From CAIUKV01 sp041659105 (GTDB lineage Bacteria > Actinomycetota > Acidimicrobiia > IMCC26256 > PALSA-555), in the NCBI GenBank assembly GCA_041659105.1, contig JBAZYX010000001.1:62001-126000 (forward strand): a DNA stretch of 64,000 bases, given 5' to 3'. Both the position numbers and the translations under genes were made by a program. This document shows positions 16,786 to 31,528 of the stretch, piece after piece. Positions within the stretch are counted from its first letter, which is position 1; the number at the start of each line of letters is the position of its first letter. Below the pieces are notes generated by a model. That model did no database searches and was not told the DNA's origin. It saw nothing but the letters and a program-made list of their open reading frames with translations.

Positions 16786-18015
16786 ATGCCCACCATCGAC
16801 GAACAGGTCCGGATCCTCGGCGCGGGCGCCGTCGACCTCATCAGCGAGGCCGACCTGCGCCGCAAGCTCGGCCGCGGACAGCCGCTGCGGGTGAAGCTGG
16901 GGATCGACCCCACCGCGTCCGACATCCACCTCGGCTTCGCCGTGGTGCTGCGCAAGCTCCGCCAGTTCCAGGACCTCGGGCACGTCGCCGTCCTGATCAT
17001 CGGTGATTTCACCGCCCAGGTGGGCGACCCGTCGGGCCGGTCGGCCACCCGGCCCCGGCTCTCCAAGGAGCAGGTCGACGCCCACGCCGCGAGCTACCTC
17101 GAGCAGGTCCGGCGCATCCTCGACTTCTCGCCCGAGCGGCTGGAGGTGCACCGCAACGCCTCGTGGCTGGCCTCGATGGACATGGAGGCGGTGCTGCGCC
17201 TCACGGCCAGCACCACGGTGGCCCGCATGCTCGAGCGCGACGACTTCTCCAAGCGCTACGCCGGCGGCTCGCCGATCTCGCTCACCGAGTTCCTCTACCC
17301 ACTGCTCCAGGGCCAGGACTCCGTGGAGATCCGGGCCGACGTCGAGCTCGGTGGCACCGACCAGCTGTTCAACAACCTCATGGGCCGCACGCTCCAGGAG
17401 CAGCGGGGCCAGGAGGGCCAGGTGGTCCTCACCACGCCGCTGCTCGAGGGTCTCGACGGCCAGAACAAGATGTCGAAGTCCCTCGGCAACTACATCGGGA
17501 TCGCCGAGCCGCCGGCCGAGCAGTTCGGCAAGCTCATGTCCCTGCCCGACGCCCTGATGCCCCGGTACTTCCAGCTCACCACCGGCTGGCACCCCGACCA
17601 CGTCGACGAGGTCACGGCCGGCGTCGCGGCCGGTTCGCTGCGCCCGGTGGAGGCCAAGCGGCTCCTGGCCCGAACCGTGGTCGAGCTGTACCACGGCGAC
17701 GGGGCGGGGGAGGCGGCCGAGGGCGAGTTCGACAAGGTGTTCCGGGCCCACGAGGCCCCCACCGAGGTCGCCGAGCACGTGCTCGACGTCGCCGAGTGCA
17801 TCGACGGCCGGATCCGCCTGGCCAACGTGCTGCGCCAGGCCGGCCTCGTGGCCTCCAACAAGGAGGGGGCCCGGATGATCACCCAGGGCGGCGTCCGGAT
17901 CGACGGCTCGCAGGTGCACGGTGCCGACATCGCCTTCGCTCCGGGAGATCTCGACGGCGTGCTCCTCCAGATCGGGAAGCGCCTCTGGGCCCGGATCCGG
18001 GTCCCCGGGGCCTGA
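16786..18015 (+). CDS. tyrS: Tyrosyl-tRNA synthetase
   Basis: 409 aa class I synthetase. The HIGH-type motif is in DIHLGFAVVLRKL, the KMSKS loop in QNKMSKSLGNYIG, and a C-terminal S4 RNA-binding domain (about 345-405, with NKEGARMITQGGVRIDG) completes it. The HLGF form and the length place it with the TyrRZ-like group common in actinobacteria. A hairpin directly after the stop probably ends the transcript before the rrn promoter. Confidence 0.96.
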   Translation: MPTIDEQVRILGAGAVDLISEADLRRKLGRGQPLRVKLGIDPTASDIHLGFAVVLRKLRQFQDLGHVAVLIIGDFTAQVGDPSGRSATRPRLSKEQVDAHAASYLEQVRRILDFSPERLEVHRNASWLASMDMEAVLRLTASTTVARMLERDDFSKRYAGGSPISLTEFLYPLLQGQDSVEIRADVELGGTDQLFNNLMGRTLQEQRGQEGQVVLTTPLLEGLDGQNKMSKSLGNYIGIAEPPAEQFGKLMSLPDALMPRYFQLTTGWHPDHVDEVTAGVAAGSLRPVEAKRLLARTVVELYHGDGAGEAAEGEFDKVFRAHEAPTEVAEHVLDVAECIDGRIRLANVLRQAGLVASNKEGARMITQGGVRIDGSQVHGADIAFAPGDLDGVLLQIGKRLWARIRVPGA

Positions 18016-18030
18016 GCCCCGCCACGGGGC
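18016..18030 (+). terminator. Hairpin directly after tyrS
   Basis: A perfect 6-bp GCCCCG/CGGGGC stem with a 3-nt loop starts at the base after the tyrS TGA. There is no T-tract downstream on this strand (an A-run follows), so it is at best an actinobacterial-style terminator without U-tract. Confidence 0.4.
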
Positions 18031-18052
18031 CGAAAAAAGACCCCGCCCCGCG

Positions 18053-18081
18053 TTGCAGGTGACGCGGGTGCCGTGTAGTCT
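18053..18081 (+). promoter_or_regulatory. rrn operon promoter (-35 TTGCAG, 17 bp, -10 TAGTCT)
   Basis: TTGCAG at 18053-18058 and TAGTCT at 18076-18081 are separated by exactly 17 bp, the housekeeping-sigma optimum. Transcription should start near 18088, about 450 nt before the mature 16S end. No second equally good promoter is seen in the leader. Confidence 0.75.
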
Positions 18082-18087
18082 CGCCCT

Positions 18088-18536
18088 CCGCTCACAGAAC
18101 GAGAACCTCCCTGAGGGGCTCGCGGCGAGCGGTTGAAACGGACTTCGGCACGCAGCCGGACCAGGCACCCTCGGGTGCGCAGGCCGGAACCGGCGCCACA
18201 CAGTCCCGTCGAGGCAACCTCCTCGGCGAACGACGCGCAAGCGCCGGTCGCCCCGGTAGGCGAAGAGCCTCGGGCAGCTCCTTGACAACGGAATAGGAAC
18301 GCCAAAAGCCAGTGCGGGCGTCATCGCCATGCCTCCGGGTCTCGATCCGGGCAGCCCAGCGATGACGACCACAACGCAATTCCGCACGGCGACACGGAAG
18401 CTCGGCCAGGGTCCGCCCCGAGTCGAGTGGAAGGCGCTGTGCGAGTTGCCTCAGCGGGTGTAGTGACACCCAACGAGGCGACTCTCCGATTTCGTCTCGC
18501 TCCCTCCGGTCTCGATCGGGCGGAACGAGCGAGGTC
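18088..18536 (+). other. rRNA leader with boxA-like element and 16S processing stem
   Basis: About 450 nt with no gene. CTTGACAAC at 18281-18289 resembles the boxA-type element of actinobacterial rrn leaders. The stretch 18282-18303 can pair with 20216-20237 in ITS1 (about 19 Watson-Crick pairs plus a G-U of 22), forming the long stalk around 16S that RNase III would cut. Local hairpins occur at 18319-18366 (GTCATCGC/GCGATGAC arms) and at about 18442-18484. Frames open in this region have no similarity to proteins and are left out. Confidence 0.8.
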
Positions 18537-23535
<4,999 letters not shown>

Positions 23536-23636
23536 CTTCTTGTTCTCTTGCTTTTATGCTCGTGCTCGCTCTGGAGTTCTTCCGGACGTGTGCTGCCCCT
23601 GGGCAGCACAAATTGACAACCGAAGAACACATAGGT
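23536..23636 (+). other. ITS2, 23S-5S spacer with processing stem
   Basis: Holds the 3' arm of the 23S stalk (23556-23581), a perfect TGCTGCCC/GGGCAGCA hairpin at 23591-23608, and a third boxA-like ATTGACAAC at 23612-23620 just before 5S. Confidence 0.8.
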
Positions 23637-23754
23637 TTCCGGTGGCCATAGCGGCGGGGTAACACCCGTTCCCATTCCGAACACGGAAGTGAAGACCGCC
23701 AGCGCCGATGGTACTTGGGGGGTGACCCCCTGGGAGAGTAGGTCGCCGCCGGAT
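23637..23754 (+). rRNA. rrf: 5S ribosomal RNA
   Basis: About 118 nt. The terminal stem pairs TCCGGTGGC with GCCGCCGGA. The conserved loops CCCATTCCGAACACGGAAGT and CGCCGATGGTACT and the 3' GGGAGAGTAGGTCGCCGCC are all present. It ends the 16S-23S-5S operon; a long hairpin follows. Confidence 0.95.
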
Positions 23755-23764
23755 TTCTCCAAAT

Positions 23765-23822
23765 CGAAGCGCCCCCGTTCGACTCGACGACACGAAACGT
23801 CGGGCCGGGCCGGGGCGCTTCG
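23765..23822 (+). terminator. Large stem-loop after 5S, probable rrn terminator
   Basis: CGAAGCGCCCC (23765-23775) pairs perfectly with GGGGCGCTTCG (23812-23822); the loop holds an inner CGACG/CGTCG hairpin. No U-tract follows, as is common in high-GC actinobacteria. Confidence 0.6.
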
Positions 23823-23892
23823 TCGCGTCCGGATCCGGGCGCCGAACGGTGGTTTCCGGCCGTGCCGTCGGAGGCGGCCATGGGCGCACCGG

Positions 23893-23898
23893 TACCCT
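23893..23898 (+). promoter_or_regulatory. Leaderless -10 box of the RTGG/TPR gene
   Basis: TACCCT with a 7-nt spacer to the GTG at 23906. It decides the start of that gene: in-frame codons upstream would lie before the transcript. Confidence 0.6.
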
Positions 23899-23905
23899 CC
23901 CGGCG

Positions 23906-25273
23906 GTGACGCCACCCCCCGATCCCCGCGACGACGACCGACCTCCCGCTCGGGGGACCTCCCGTGGGGGAGGCGCCCGGCCGCCGGCGAGCCGGGGTCG
24001 CGGAGCCGGCGCCCCGCGCACCGGGGGGAGCGGTGGCCGCTCGTCCAGTGGTGGCAGTGGGTCGAGTCGGGGAGCGGGGAAGTCCGGCGCGTCCGGACGT
24101 CCCTCGGGCAAGTCCGGGGGCTCGTCGGGGCGTCCGCCGGGGAAGTCGAGCGGTACCGGACGTCCGTCGGGGTCCACCGGGAGGCCCGCGTCCCGATCGG
24201 GCGCGCCGTCGGGAGGCCCCCGCACGGGTGGAGCGCGCACGGGTGGAGCGCGCACGGGTGGAGCGCGCACGGGTGGAGCGCGCACGGGTGGAGCGCGCAC
24301 GGGTGGCCCCCGGACGGGCGCGGCGCGCCCGGGCGCGCCCGGTGGCTCGCGCACGGGTGGACCTCGGACCGGGGGTCCTCGGACCGGAGGTCCTCGGACC
24401 GGAGGAGCGCCGCGCGGGCGTGACGGGGATCGTCGGGGTGCGCCGGACCGGGCGCCCAAGGCGCCCCCGGGCTTCGGGCCCCACGGTCCGCCGCGCAGCG
24501 CCGGCAGCCGGGACTCCAGGCCGGCCGCGGCCGAGCGCCCGAGGGATCGCCGCCCCGCGCCGCTGCGGGTGGTGGGCACGCGCAAGCCGGCGGTCGAGCG
24601 GTCGCCCGCCGGGCGCCGCGTGGTCGCCGAGCCCCGCCGCCGCAAGAAGCTGCCGCCGGCCGACATCACCGCGGAGATCCGGCGGCTGGGCGGGCGCCGG
24701 GGCGAGTACTACCTCAACCAGCTCGTCGAGGCGCGAGAGGAGTTCACACACGATCGCGACCGTGCCGCGCTGACCAAGCTGCGGCCGCTGCGGGACGTGC
24801 TCCCGGACGCGCCGAGCGTGCGCGAGCTCACAGGCCTCGCGGAGTACCGGATCGGCAACTACCGCGCCGCGGCCAAGGAGCTCGAGGTGTTCGTGGAGCT
24901 CACCGACTCCGCGGAGCAGCACCCCGTCCTCATGGACTGCTACCGCGCCCAACGGCGGTGGAAGCGGGTCGACGAGCTGTGGGCCGAGCTCGGGGTGTCG
25001 TCGCCGTCGGCGGAGCTGGTGACGGAGGGCCGGATCGTCCTGGCGGGCTCGTTGGCCGACCGCGGCAACCTCGACGAGGCCATCGACCTGCTGCGCAAGA
25101 AGTCGAAGCCGGTCGCCCGGCCCCGCGAGCACCATCTCCGCCTCTGGTACGCGCTGGCCGACCTCGAGGAGCGCGCCGGCAACCTCGCGGCCGCGCGCGA
25201 GATGTTCGCCCGCGTCCGCCGCTTCGATCCGGACTTCGCCGACGTCGCCGTTCGGAGCGCGAACCTGCGCTGA
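23906..25273 (+). CDS. TPR protein with long disordered RTGG-repeat N-terminus
   Basis: 455 aa from the GTG at 23906. Residues 1 to about 230 are Gly/Arg/Ser/Pro-rich and surely disordered, with five exact RTGGA units at 106-130 and further RTGGP units to about residue 170, like an RGG-type RNA-binding tail. A basic patch PRRRKK near 240 leads into a helical C-terminal half (about 250-455) of tetratricopeptide type: EYRIGNYRAAAKELEVFVEL, LADRGNLDEAIDLLRKK, LEERAGNLAAAREMFARVRRFDPDF. Position between the rrn operon and the next genes and the RGG-like tail suggest RNA or ribosome contact, but this is inference. No function is known to me. Confidence 0.75.
   Translation: MTPPPDPRDDDRPPARGTSRGGGARPPASRGRGAGAPRTGGSGGRSSSGGSGSSRGAGKSGASGRPSGKSGGSSGRPPGKSSGTGRPSGSTGRPASRSGAPSGGPRTGGARTGGARTGGARTGGARTGGARTGGPRTGAARPGAPGGSRTGGPRTGGPRTGGPRTGGAPRGRDGDRRGAPDRAPKAPPGFGPHGPPRSAGSRDSRPAAAERPRDRRPAPLRVVGTRKPAVERSPAGRRVVAEPRRRKKLPPADITAEIRRLGGRRGEYYLNQLVEAREEFTHDRDRAALTKLRPLRDVLPDAPSVRELTGLAEYRIGNYRAAAKELEVFVELTDSAEQHPVLMDCYRAQRRWKRVDELWAELGVSSPSAELVTEGRIVLAGSLADRGNLDEAIDLLRKKSKPVARPREHHLRLWYALADLEERAGNLAAAREMFARVRRFDPDFADVAVRSANLR
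24221..24306 (+). repeat. 15-bp tandem repeat encoding RTGGA
   Basis: Five perfect copies of CGCACGGGTGGAGCG (24221-24295) and a sixth that diverges after 11 bp. The unit is a multiple of three, so copy-number change keeps the frame. Degenerate relatives continue to about 24420. Confidence 0.95.
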
Positions 25274-25429
25274 GCCGGGCGCCGGTTCCCCGTCGTACCC
25301 GTCCGGTACCGTCCGTCCACCCTTCAGGGTTGCTTCCCCGCCGCTTCCCCGAGCCCGCCCGGCGCCCTGCCGGCCGGACCGGACCGCCGTGCGCACCGAA
25401 GGCGCCGGCGCCTGCGAGAGGAGCGCGTC

Positions 25430-25897
25430 ATGCGACGCACCGCCAACCCTGCCCGTCCGTCCACCCCGCCCACCGACGTCGTCGCCCCGGCAGGAGATCC
25501 CGCCGGCGCCGACACCGTCACCGGCCTGAACCTCGCGGTCCTGTGGGGCCGGTGCTCGGCCGGCGTCGAGGTCCGCACGCTCGAGTCGGGCCGCCGGGTG
25601 GCCTCGTTCTCCGTGCGCACGCCGGCCGCGGCCCTCCCGCGCCGCCGGGGAACCGGCCCGGGCTCGGCCACCTCGGTGCCGGTCACGGTGTGGGAGCCGC
25701 CGGCGTGGCTCGAGGCGGTCGAGGCCGACGAGCCGCTGGTCGTGGTGGGCACCGTCCGCCGCCGCTTCTTCGCGACGCGCACGGGCGGGCGGGGCGCGAA
25801 GGCGGAGGTCGAGGCCGTGAGCGTGGCGCGGGCCACGCGGGGTCAGCTCGACCGGGCCTGGCAGCGCGCCGCGGGAGCGCTCGAGACCATCGCGTGA
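25430..25897 (+). CDS. SSB-like OB-fold protein
   Basis: 155 aa, ATG behind AGGAG. After a Pro-rich N-terminus of about 30 residues, the pattern of a single-stranded-DNA-binding OB fold can be seen: NLAVLWGRCSAGVEVRTLES, then GRRVASFSVRTP, TSVPVTVWEPPAW, and VVVGTVRRRFFATRTGG. The acidic C-terminal DDDIPF tip of replicative SSB is absent; the protein ends in a short helix. It is therefore a paralogue, perhaps for repair or uptake, rather than the main SSB. The similarity is moderate and judged by eye. Confidence 0.6.
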   Translation: MRRTANPARPSTPPTDVVAPAGDPAGADTVTGLNLAVLWGRCSAGVEVRTLESGRRVASFSVRTPAAALPRRRGTGPGSATSVPVTVWEPPAWLEAVEADEPLVVVGTVRRRFFATRTGGRGAKAEVEAVSVARATRGQLDRAWQRAAGALETIA

Positions 25898-25994
25898 GGT
25901 CCGCCGGGGTCGCGCGCGGGGTCCGTTCGGCGCCGACGCGCGCGCATTCGCGATCGACGCCGCCTGCGGTCCCGGTATCGGGCCGCCCGGCCCG

Positions 25995-26000
25995 TAGAAT
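25995..26000 (+). promoter_or_regulatory. Probable -10 box of the korAB operon
   Basis: TAGAAT in the 181-bp gap before korA. Transcription would begin near 26007, giving a leader of about 72 nt with AGGAAACGAGG before the GTG at 26079. No convincing -35 is seen. Confidence 0.5.
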
Positions 26001-26078
26001 GCACCACGGCTCAACGCCGGTCGCTTGCGCGTGCCCGGGTCGGCCACCCACCAGACCGCCGCCAGGAAACGAGGCCGC

Positions 26079-27928
26079 GTGACCCCAGATACGTCCACGC
26101 TCAAGCCCGAGTCGCTCGCCGAAGTCGTCATTCGGTTCGCCGGCGACTCGGGTGACGGTATGCAGCTCACGGGCGACCGCTTCACCGACGTCAGTGCCGC
26201 ATTCGGCAACGACTTGGCGACGCTGCCGAACTTCCCCGCCGAGATCCGTGCCCCGGCCGGCACGATCGCCGGGGTCTCGTCGTTCCAGGTGCAGATCTCC
26301 GACCACGAGATCCTCACGCCCGGTGACGTGCCGTCGGTGCTCGTCGCGATGAACCCCGCCGCGCTGCGGGCGAACATCGACGACCTCACCCCGGGGGGCA
26401 CGCTGCTCGTGAACTCCGACGCGTTCGACCAGCGCAACCTCGAGAAGGCCGGCTACCAGGCCAACCCACTCGAGGACGGTTCGCTCGCGGCGTACCGCGT
26501 CATCCAGGTCGGCATGACGGCGATGACGCTCGAAGCCACCAAGGAGCTCGGCGTGAAGCCGCGCGACGCCGAGCGGTCGAAGAACTTCTTCGCGCTCGGT
26601 CTGCTGTCGTGGCTGTACACGCGTCCGGTCGAGCCGACGCTCGCGTGGATCGACGAGCGCTTCGGCAGCCGCGAGCTCGTGCGCGCGGCGAACATGGCAG
26701 CGTTCAAGGCCGGGTACAACTTCGGTGACACCGCGGAGCTGTGGGAGCACCCCTACGAGGTCGCGCCCGCGCGGCTCACGCCGGGCACCTACCGCCAGAT
26801 CACCGGCAACCTGGCGACGTCGCTGGGCCTGGTCGCCGCCGGGCAGCTGAGCAAGCTGCCGATCACGTACGCGTCGTACCCGATCACGCCGGCGTCCGAC
26901 ATCCTCCACGAGCTGTCCCGGCACAAGAACTTCGGCGTGCGCACGCTGCAGGCCGAGGACGAGATCGCCGCGATCGGTGTGGCGATCGGCGCCGCGTTCG
27001 CGGGTCACCTCGCGATCACCGGCACCAGTGGCCCCGGCGTCGACCTGAAGTCCGAGGCGATGGGCCTCGCGGTGAGCCTCGAGCTCCCACTGATCATCGT
27101 CGACGTGCAGCGCGGTGGTCCGTCCACGGGTCTGCCCACGAAGACGGAGCAGGCCGACCTGCTGCTCGCGATGTACGGCCGCCACGGCGAGGCGCCGATG
27201 CCGATCGTGGCCGCGTCCACGCCGAGCAACTGCTTCGACGCCGCGATCGAGGCGGTGCGCATCGCGCTGAAGTACCGCACGCCGGTGCTGCTCCTCACCG
27301 ACGGCTACCTCGCCAACGGCGCGGAGCCGTGGCTGCTGCCCGACCTCGACACCCTGCCCGACCTGACGGTCACGTTCGCGACCGAGCCCAACCACGGCGA
27401 CGAGTACTGGCCGTACCTGCGTGACCCCGAGACGCTCGCGCGACCATGGGCGCTGCCGGGCACGCCGGGCCTGATGCACCGCATCGGTGGCATCGAGAAG
27501 CAGGACGGCACGGGCAACGTCAACTACGACCCGACGAACCACGAGAAGATGGTCCACCTGCGGGCCGAGAAGATCGCCGGCATCGCCAAGGACATCCCCG
27601 GCGTCGAGGTCGACGACCCCGACGAGGCCGAGCTGCTCGTGCTCGGCTGGGGGAGCACCTGGGGAGTCGCCCAGCAGGCGGTCCGCCAGGCGCGGGCCCA
27701 CGGCCACAAGGTCGCGCACGCGCACCTCACGCACCTCAACCCGTTCCCCGCCAACCTCGGCGAGGTCCTGCGTCGGTACCCGAAGGTCCTCGTCCCCGAG
27801 ATGAACCTGGGGCAGCTGTCCCGGCTCGTGCGGGCCGAGTTCCTGGTGGACGCGAAGAGCCTCACCAAGGTCCAGGGCCTGCCGTTCCGTGCCGCCGAGA
27901 TCGAAGCGGCCATCGAGGAGATGATCAA

Positions 27929-27932
<4 letters not shown>
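26079..27932 (+). CDS. korA: 2-oxoglutarate (2-oxoacid):ferredoxin oxidoreductase, alpha subunit (gamma-alpha fusion)
   Basis: 617 aa from the GTG at 26079. The N-terminal gamma-type domain (about 10-190) begins VVIRFAGDSGDGMQLTGDRF. The pyrimidine-binding alpha domain follows (TYASYPITPASDILHELSRH, AIGAAFAGHLAITGTSGPG) and a C-terminal transketolase-like domain includes ELLVLGWGSTWG. With KorB it decarboxylates 2-oxoglutarate to succinyl-CoA and reduces ferredoxin, the CoA-dependent KGOR type known from Mycobacterium. It overlaps korB by 4 bp. 2-oxoglutarate is the likely substrate, though pyruvate cannot be excluded. Confidence 0.92.
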
Positions 27933-28951
<1,019 letters not shown>

Positions 28952-28954
28952 CCC

Positions 28955-30181
28955 TCAGTCGTCGAGGCTGCGGAACACGAGCCCCGTGCGGGGCTTGGGC
29001 GCGAAGAACGTGGTCTTCTGTGGCATGCGCACGCCCGCGTAGGACGCCTCGCGGATCTGGGCCACGCTGACGGGCCGTAGGAGCACGGCTGCGTCGGCGT
29101 CGCCGCGCGCGACCACGTCGGCCACGGTCACCGCGTCGTGGCGGTACTCGAGGCGCGCGCCGTCGAGGCGCGGCATCACCACGGTCTCGAACACCGCCGC
29201 GTCGACGTCGCGCACCTCCGGTGGCTCGGCCTCGAGCGGGCCCGCGACCACGTCGGGCCGGGGCACGAGCAGCGCGAGACCGTCGCGGTCGACGAGCCCG
29301 AGCCCGTGCGACTGCGCCATCGCCAGCTCGAGGGCGTGGACCCCCCCGGCGGAGTGGTCGCCGGCAGGCGTGATCGTGAACGCGTGCTCGAGCCGGGCCC
29401 GGAGGTGCGGCGCGTCGTGCACGAGCCGGTGGATCGGCGCGACCCACAGCTCGTCCTCGGCCAGCTCCACGACCAGGGTCATGATCGCGTCGGTGCCCGG
29501 CGCGTCGGGATGGGCGACGCGGTAGGCGCAGGCGGTCTCGAAGCGGTGGTGGCCGTCGGCGAGCACCAGCGGTCCCGATCCGACCGCGTCGCGGATCGCC
29601 GCGATCCGGCCGGGGTCGGTGATCGCCCACGCCTCGTGCTCCACCCCGGCGTCGTCGCGGGCGAACTGGCGGTCGGGACCGGGCTCGCCCGTGAGCGCGC
29701 CCAGGCCCGACGCGGGGGTCAGTCCCCAGATGGGGTCGAGGTTGGTGCGGGTGGCCTCGAGCAGGGACAGGCGATCGCTTCGGTGCTTCGGGATCGTGCG
29801 CTCGTGCGGGAGGATGTCGCCGGTCCCGGGACCGTCGGGCGGGAGCCCCAGTGCACCGAGCACGCCGTGGGTGACGCGCTGATGGCCCTCGGGATCGGTG
29901 AAGGCCATCCGGTACCCGTAGAAGCCCGGCGCGTCGTCGACGCCGAGCGTCCCGTCGGCCCGCCAGGCCGCCAGGAGCGCCGCGGCGGTCTGGTATCCGT
30001 CGCCGTGCTCGCCGGCCGCGGGGAGGATGAGACGCACGGAGTTGTGCGGGTCGCGAGCGGCGAGGACATCACGCTCGTCGTCGTGGATGACGTCGTAGGG
30101 TGGAGCGGCGACGGCGCCGAGGTCGGTGAGGCCGCGGTAGCGCAGGCCTCGGAACGGCTGGAAGAGGGGCACGTTGTCCAC
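28955..30181 (-). CDS. DUF1015 family protein
   Basis: 408 aa from a GTG at 30181; a second GTG at 30172 gives VPLFQPFRGLRY, close to the usual family start, so the first three residues are uncertain. Landmarks of DUF1015 are AAPPYDVIHDDERD near the start, the central VLADGHHRFETACAYR, and the C-terminal MPQKTTFFAPKPRTGLVFRSL. The family has no established biochemical role; the DGHHR motif suggests a metal or phosphate site. It converges on korB with only 3 bp between stops and diverges from the small TPR gene. Confidence 0.85.
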   Translation of the reverse strand: MDNVPLFQPFRGLRYRGLTDLGAVAAPPYDVIHDDERDVLAARDPHNSVRLILPAAGEHGDGYQTAAALLAAWRADGTLGVDDAPGFYGYRMAFTDPEGHQRVTHGVLGALGLPPDGPGTGDILPHERTIPKHRSDRLSLLEATRTNLDPIWGLTPASGLGALTGEPGPDRQFARDDAGVEHEAWAITDPGRIAAIRDAVGSGPLVLADGHHRFETACAYRVAHPDAPGTDAIMTLVVELAEDELWVAPIHRLVHDAPHLRARLEHAFTITPAGDHSAGGVHALELAMAQSHGLGLVDRDGLALLVPRPDVVAGPLEAEPPEVRDVDAAVFETVVMPRLDGARLEYRHDAVTVADVVARGDADAAVLLRPVSVAQIREASYAGVRMPQKTTFFAPKPRTGLVFRSLDD

Positions 30182-30290
30182 TTTCGTAGGGGCAGCGTTC
30201 GATTGTCGCGCGTGGCACCCCACGCGACGTGAACCGCCGGCGCACGACCAGCGATACCGCCGGGGCCGTGAGCAGGGAGGAGGGACGGCA

Positions 30291-30656
30291 ATGCACGAGT
30301 ACGAGGCGTTCACCGCGTTCCAGGAGGGCAGCCACCTCCTCTCGACCTCGAGCCCCCACGCGGCCGCCACGGTCCTCGAGCGAGCGCGTGATCTCGAGCC
30401 GAGGCAGGCCTCGATCCGCGAGGCCCTCGCCCGTGCCTACTACTCGACCGGGCGGGTCCGCGACGCCGAGGCGGAGTTCGAGGCCGCCCTCGAGATCGAC
30501 CCCGTCAACGACTACGCCCACTTCGGTCTCGGCCTGTGCCGGCTGAAGACCGGTGACCGCGCCCGCGCTCGGGGGCACCTGCGTCTCGCGGTCGCGATGC
30601 GGCCCGAGCCCGAGTACCGCCGCGCGCTGGAGCGGGCCTCGGAGGGGGCCGCGTGA
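30291..30656 (+). CDS. Small tetratricopeptide-repeat protein
   Basis: 121 aa, ATG behind GGGAGGAGGG. About three TPR-like helical pairs can be read: AFQEGSHLLSTSSPHAAATVLERARDLEP, ALARAYYSTGRVRDAEAEFEAALEIDP, and HFGLGLCRLKTGDRARARGHLRLAV. It has no signal peptide or TM helix. It overlaps the HAD phosphatase gene by 4 bp. The same pair (Rv1691-Rv1692 region) stands before tlyA in M. tuberculosis, so it probably scaffolds or regulates something in this conserved block; the partner is unknown. Confidence 0.85.
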   Translation: MHEYEAFTAFQEGSHLLSTSSPHAAATVLERARDLEPRQASIREALARAYYSTGRVRDAEAEFEAALEIDPVNDYAHFGLGLCRLKTGDRARARGHLRLAVAMRPEPEYRRALERASEGAA

Positions 30657-31450
30657 CCGGTCCCGCGGTGGTGTGCCTCGACCTCGACGGCGTGGTGTGG
30701 CGCGGCGACGAGCCGATCCCGGGATCGGCCGACGCCGTCGTCGCGCTGCGTGCGGCCGGCCTGGTCGTGGGCTTCATGTCGAACAACTCGAGCATGCCGG
30801 TGGCCGACGTAGTAGCGAAGCTCGGCCGGTGCGGCATCGATGCCGCGCCCGAGCGGGTCCTGACGAGTGCGCTCGCGGCCGCCGATCTCCTCGCGCCCGA
30901 CCTCGCGCCGGGCGCGCGCGTCCTCGTGTGCGGGGGCCCGGGCGTCGTCGAGAGCCTGACGCTCGCGGGGTTCGAGCCGGTGCGCGAGCCGCCGGCCGAG
31001 GCGGTGGTGGTGGGGTTCCATCGCGACTTCGACTTCGACGGGCTCGAGCGTGCGTCGCGCGCGGTGCGCGACGGTGCCCGGTTCGTCGCGACCAACCTCG
31101 ACGCCACCTACCCGGTCTCGGGTGGTCTCGTCCCCGGGGCAGGGTCGATCGTGGCCGCGGTCGCGACCGCCGGTGGGCGCTCGCCCGAGGTCGCGGGGAA
31201 GCCCTACGCGCCCGCGGCGGAGATGGTCCACACGCGCCTCGGTCCGACCGGCGTGATGGTGGGGGACCGCCCGACCACCGACGGCGACTTCGCCGTCCGG
31301 CTGGGCTGGCCCTTCGCACTCGTGCTCTCGGGCGTGGCGAGCCCCACGCCCGGTCCGGGGGAGGAGCCGGTGCCCGACCCGGCGCCGCCGTACCTCGGCG
31401 ACGATCTCGCCGCCCTCGTCCCTGCGCTGGTAGCCGACCTCGCGCGCTGA
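30653..31450 (+). CDS. HAD superfamily IIA hydrolase (NagD/phosphoglycolate-phosphatase-like)
   Basis: 265 aa, GTG overlapping the TPR stop. HAD motif I is VCLDLDGVVWRGDEPI with nucleophile and acid/base Asp, motif II FMSNNSS, motif III Lys in AGKPYAPAAEMVH, and motif IV VGDRPTTDGDFAVRLGW. The large C2-type cap lies between motifs II and III. The homologue at this place in M. tuberculosis, Rv1692, was described as a glycerol-3-phosphate phosphatase, so a metabolite phosphatase role is likely; the substrate here is inferred. Confidence 0.88.
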   Translation: MTGPAVVCLDLDGVVWRGDEPIPGSADAVVALRAAGLVVGFMSNNSSMPVADVVAKLGRCGIDAAPERVLTSALAAADLLAPDLAPGARVLVCGGPGVVESLTLAGFEPVREPPAEAVVVGFHRDFDFDGLERASRAVRDGARFVATNLDATYPVSGGLVPGAGSIVAAVATAGGRSPEVAGKPYAPAAEMVHTRLGPTGVMVGDRPTTDGDFAVRLGWPFALVLSGVASPTPGPGEEPVPDPAPPYLGDDLAALVPALVADLAR

Positions 31451-31516
31451 GGCTCCGGGCCGGGTCGACCCCGGCCTCCCCGGGCGGTCCGCCCCCGTCC
31501 CACGGGGGTGCCCGCG

Positions 31517-31522
31517 TAACCT
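31517..31522 (+). promoter_or_regulatory. Leaderless -10 box of tlyA
   Basis: TAACCT, 6 nt before the GTG at 31529, in a 78-bp gap. It probably drives tlyA-nadK-recN-steA-steB and beyond. Confidence 0.6.
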
Positions 31523-31528
31523 GGCCCG

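Noticed and set aside
18282..18287. TTGACA as a second rrn -35
   Set aside because: No -10 at 16-18 bp downstream; the same motif recurs before 23S and 5S, so it is a boxA-like leader element.
18092..18469. Reading frames on both strands in the rRNA leader
   Set aside because: They lie over promoter, boxA-like and processing-stem sequence and show no protein family.
24221..24306. CRISPR-like array
   Set aside because: Units are 15 bp with no spacers and encode RTGGA in frame.
29138..30232. Plus-strand frame of 364 codons over the DUF1015 gene
   Set aside because: Antisense shadow; no domain, Val/Gly/Arg-rich.
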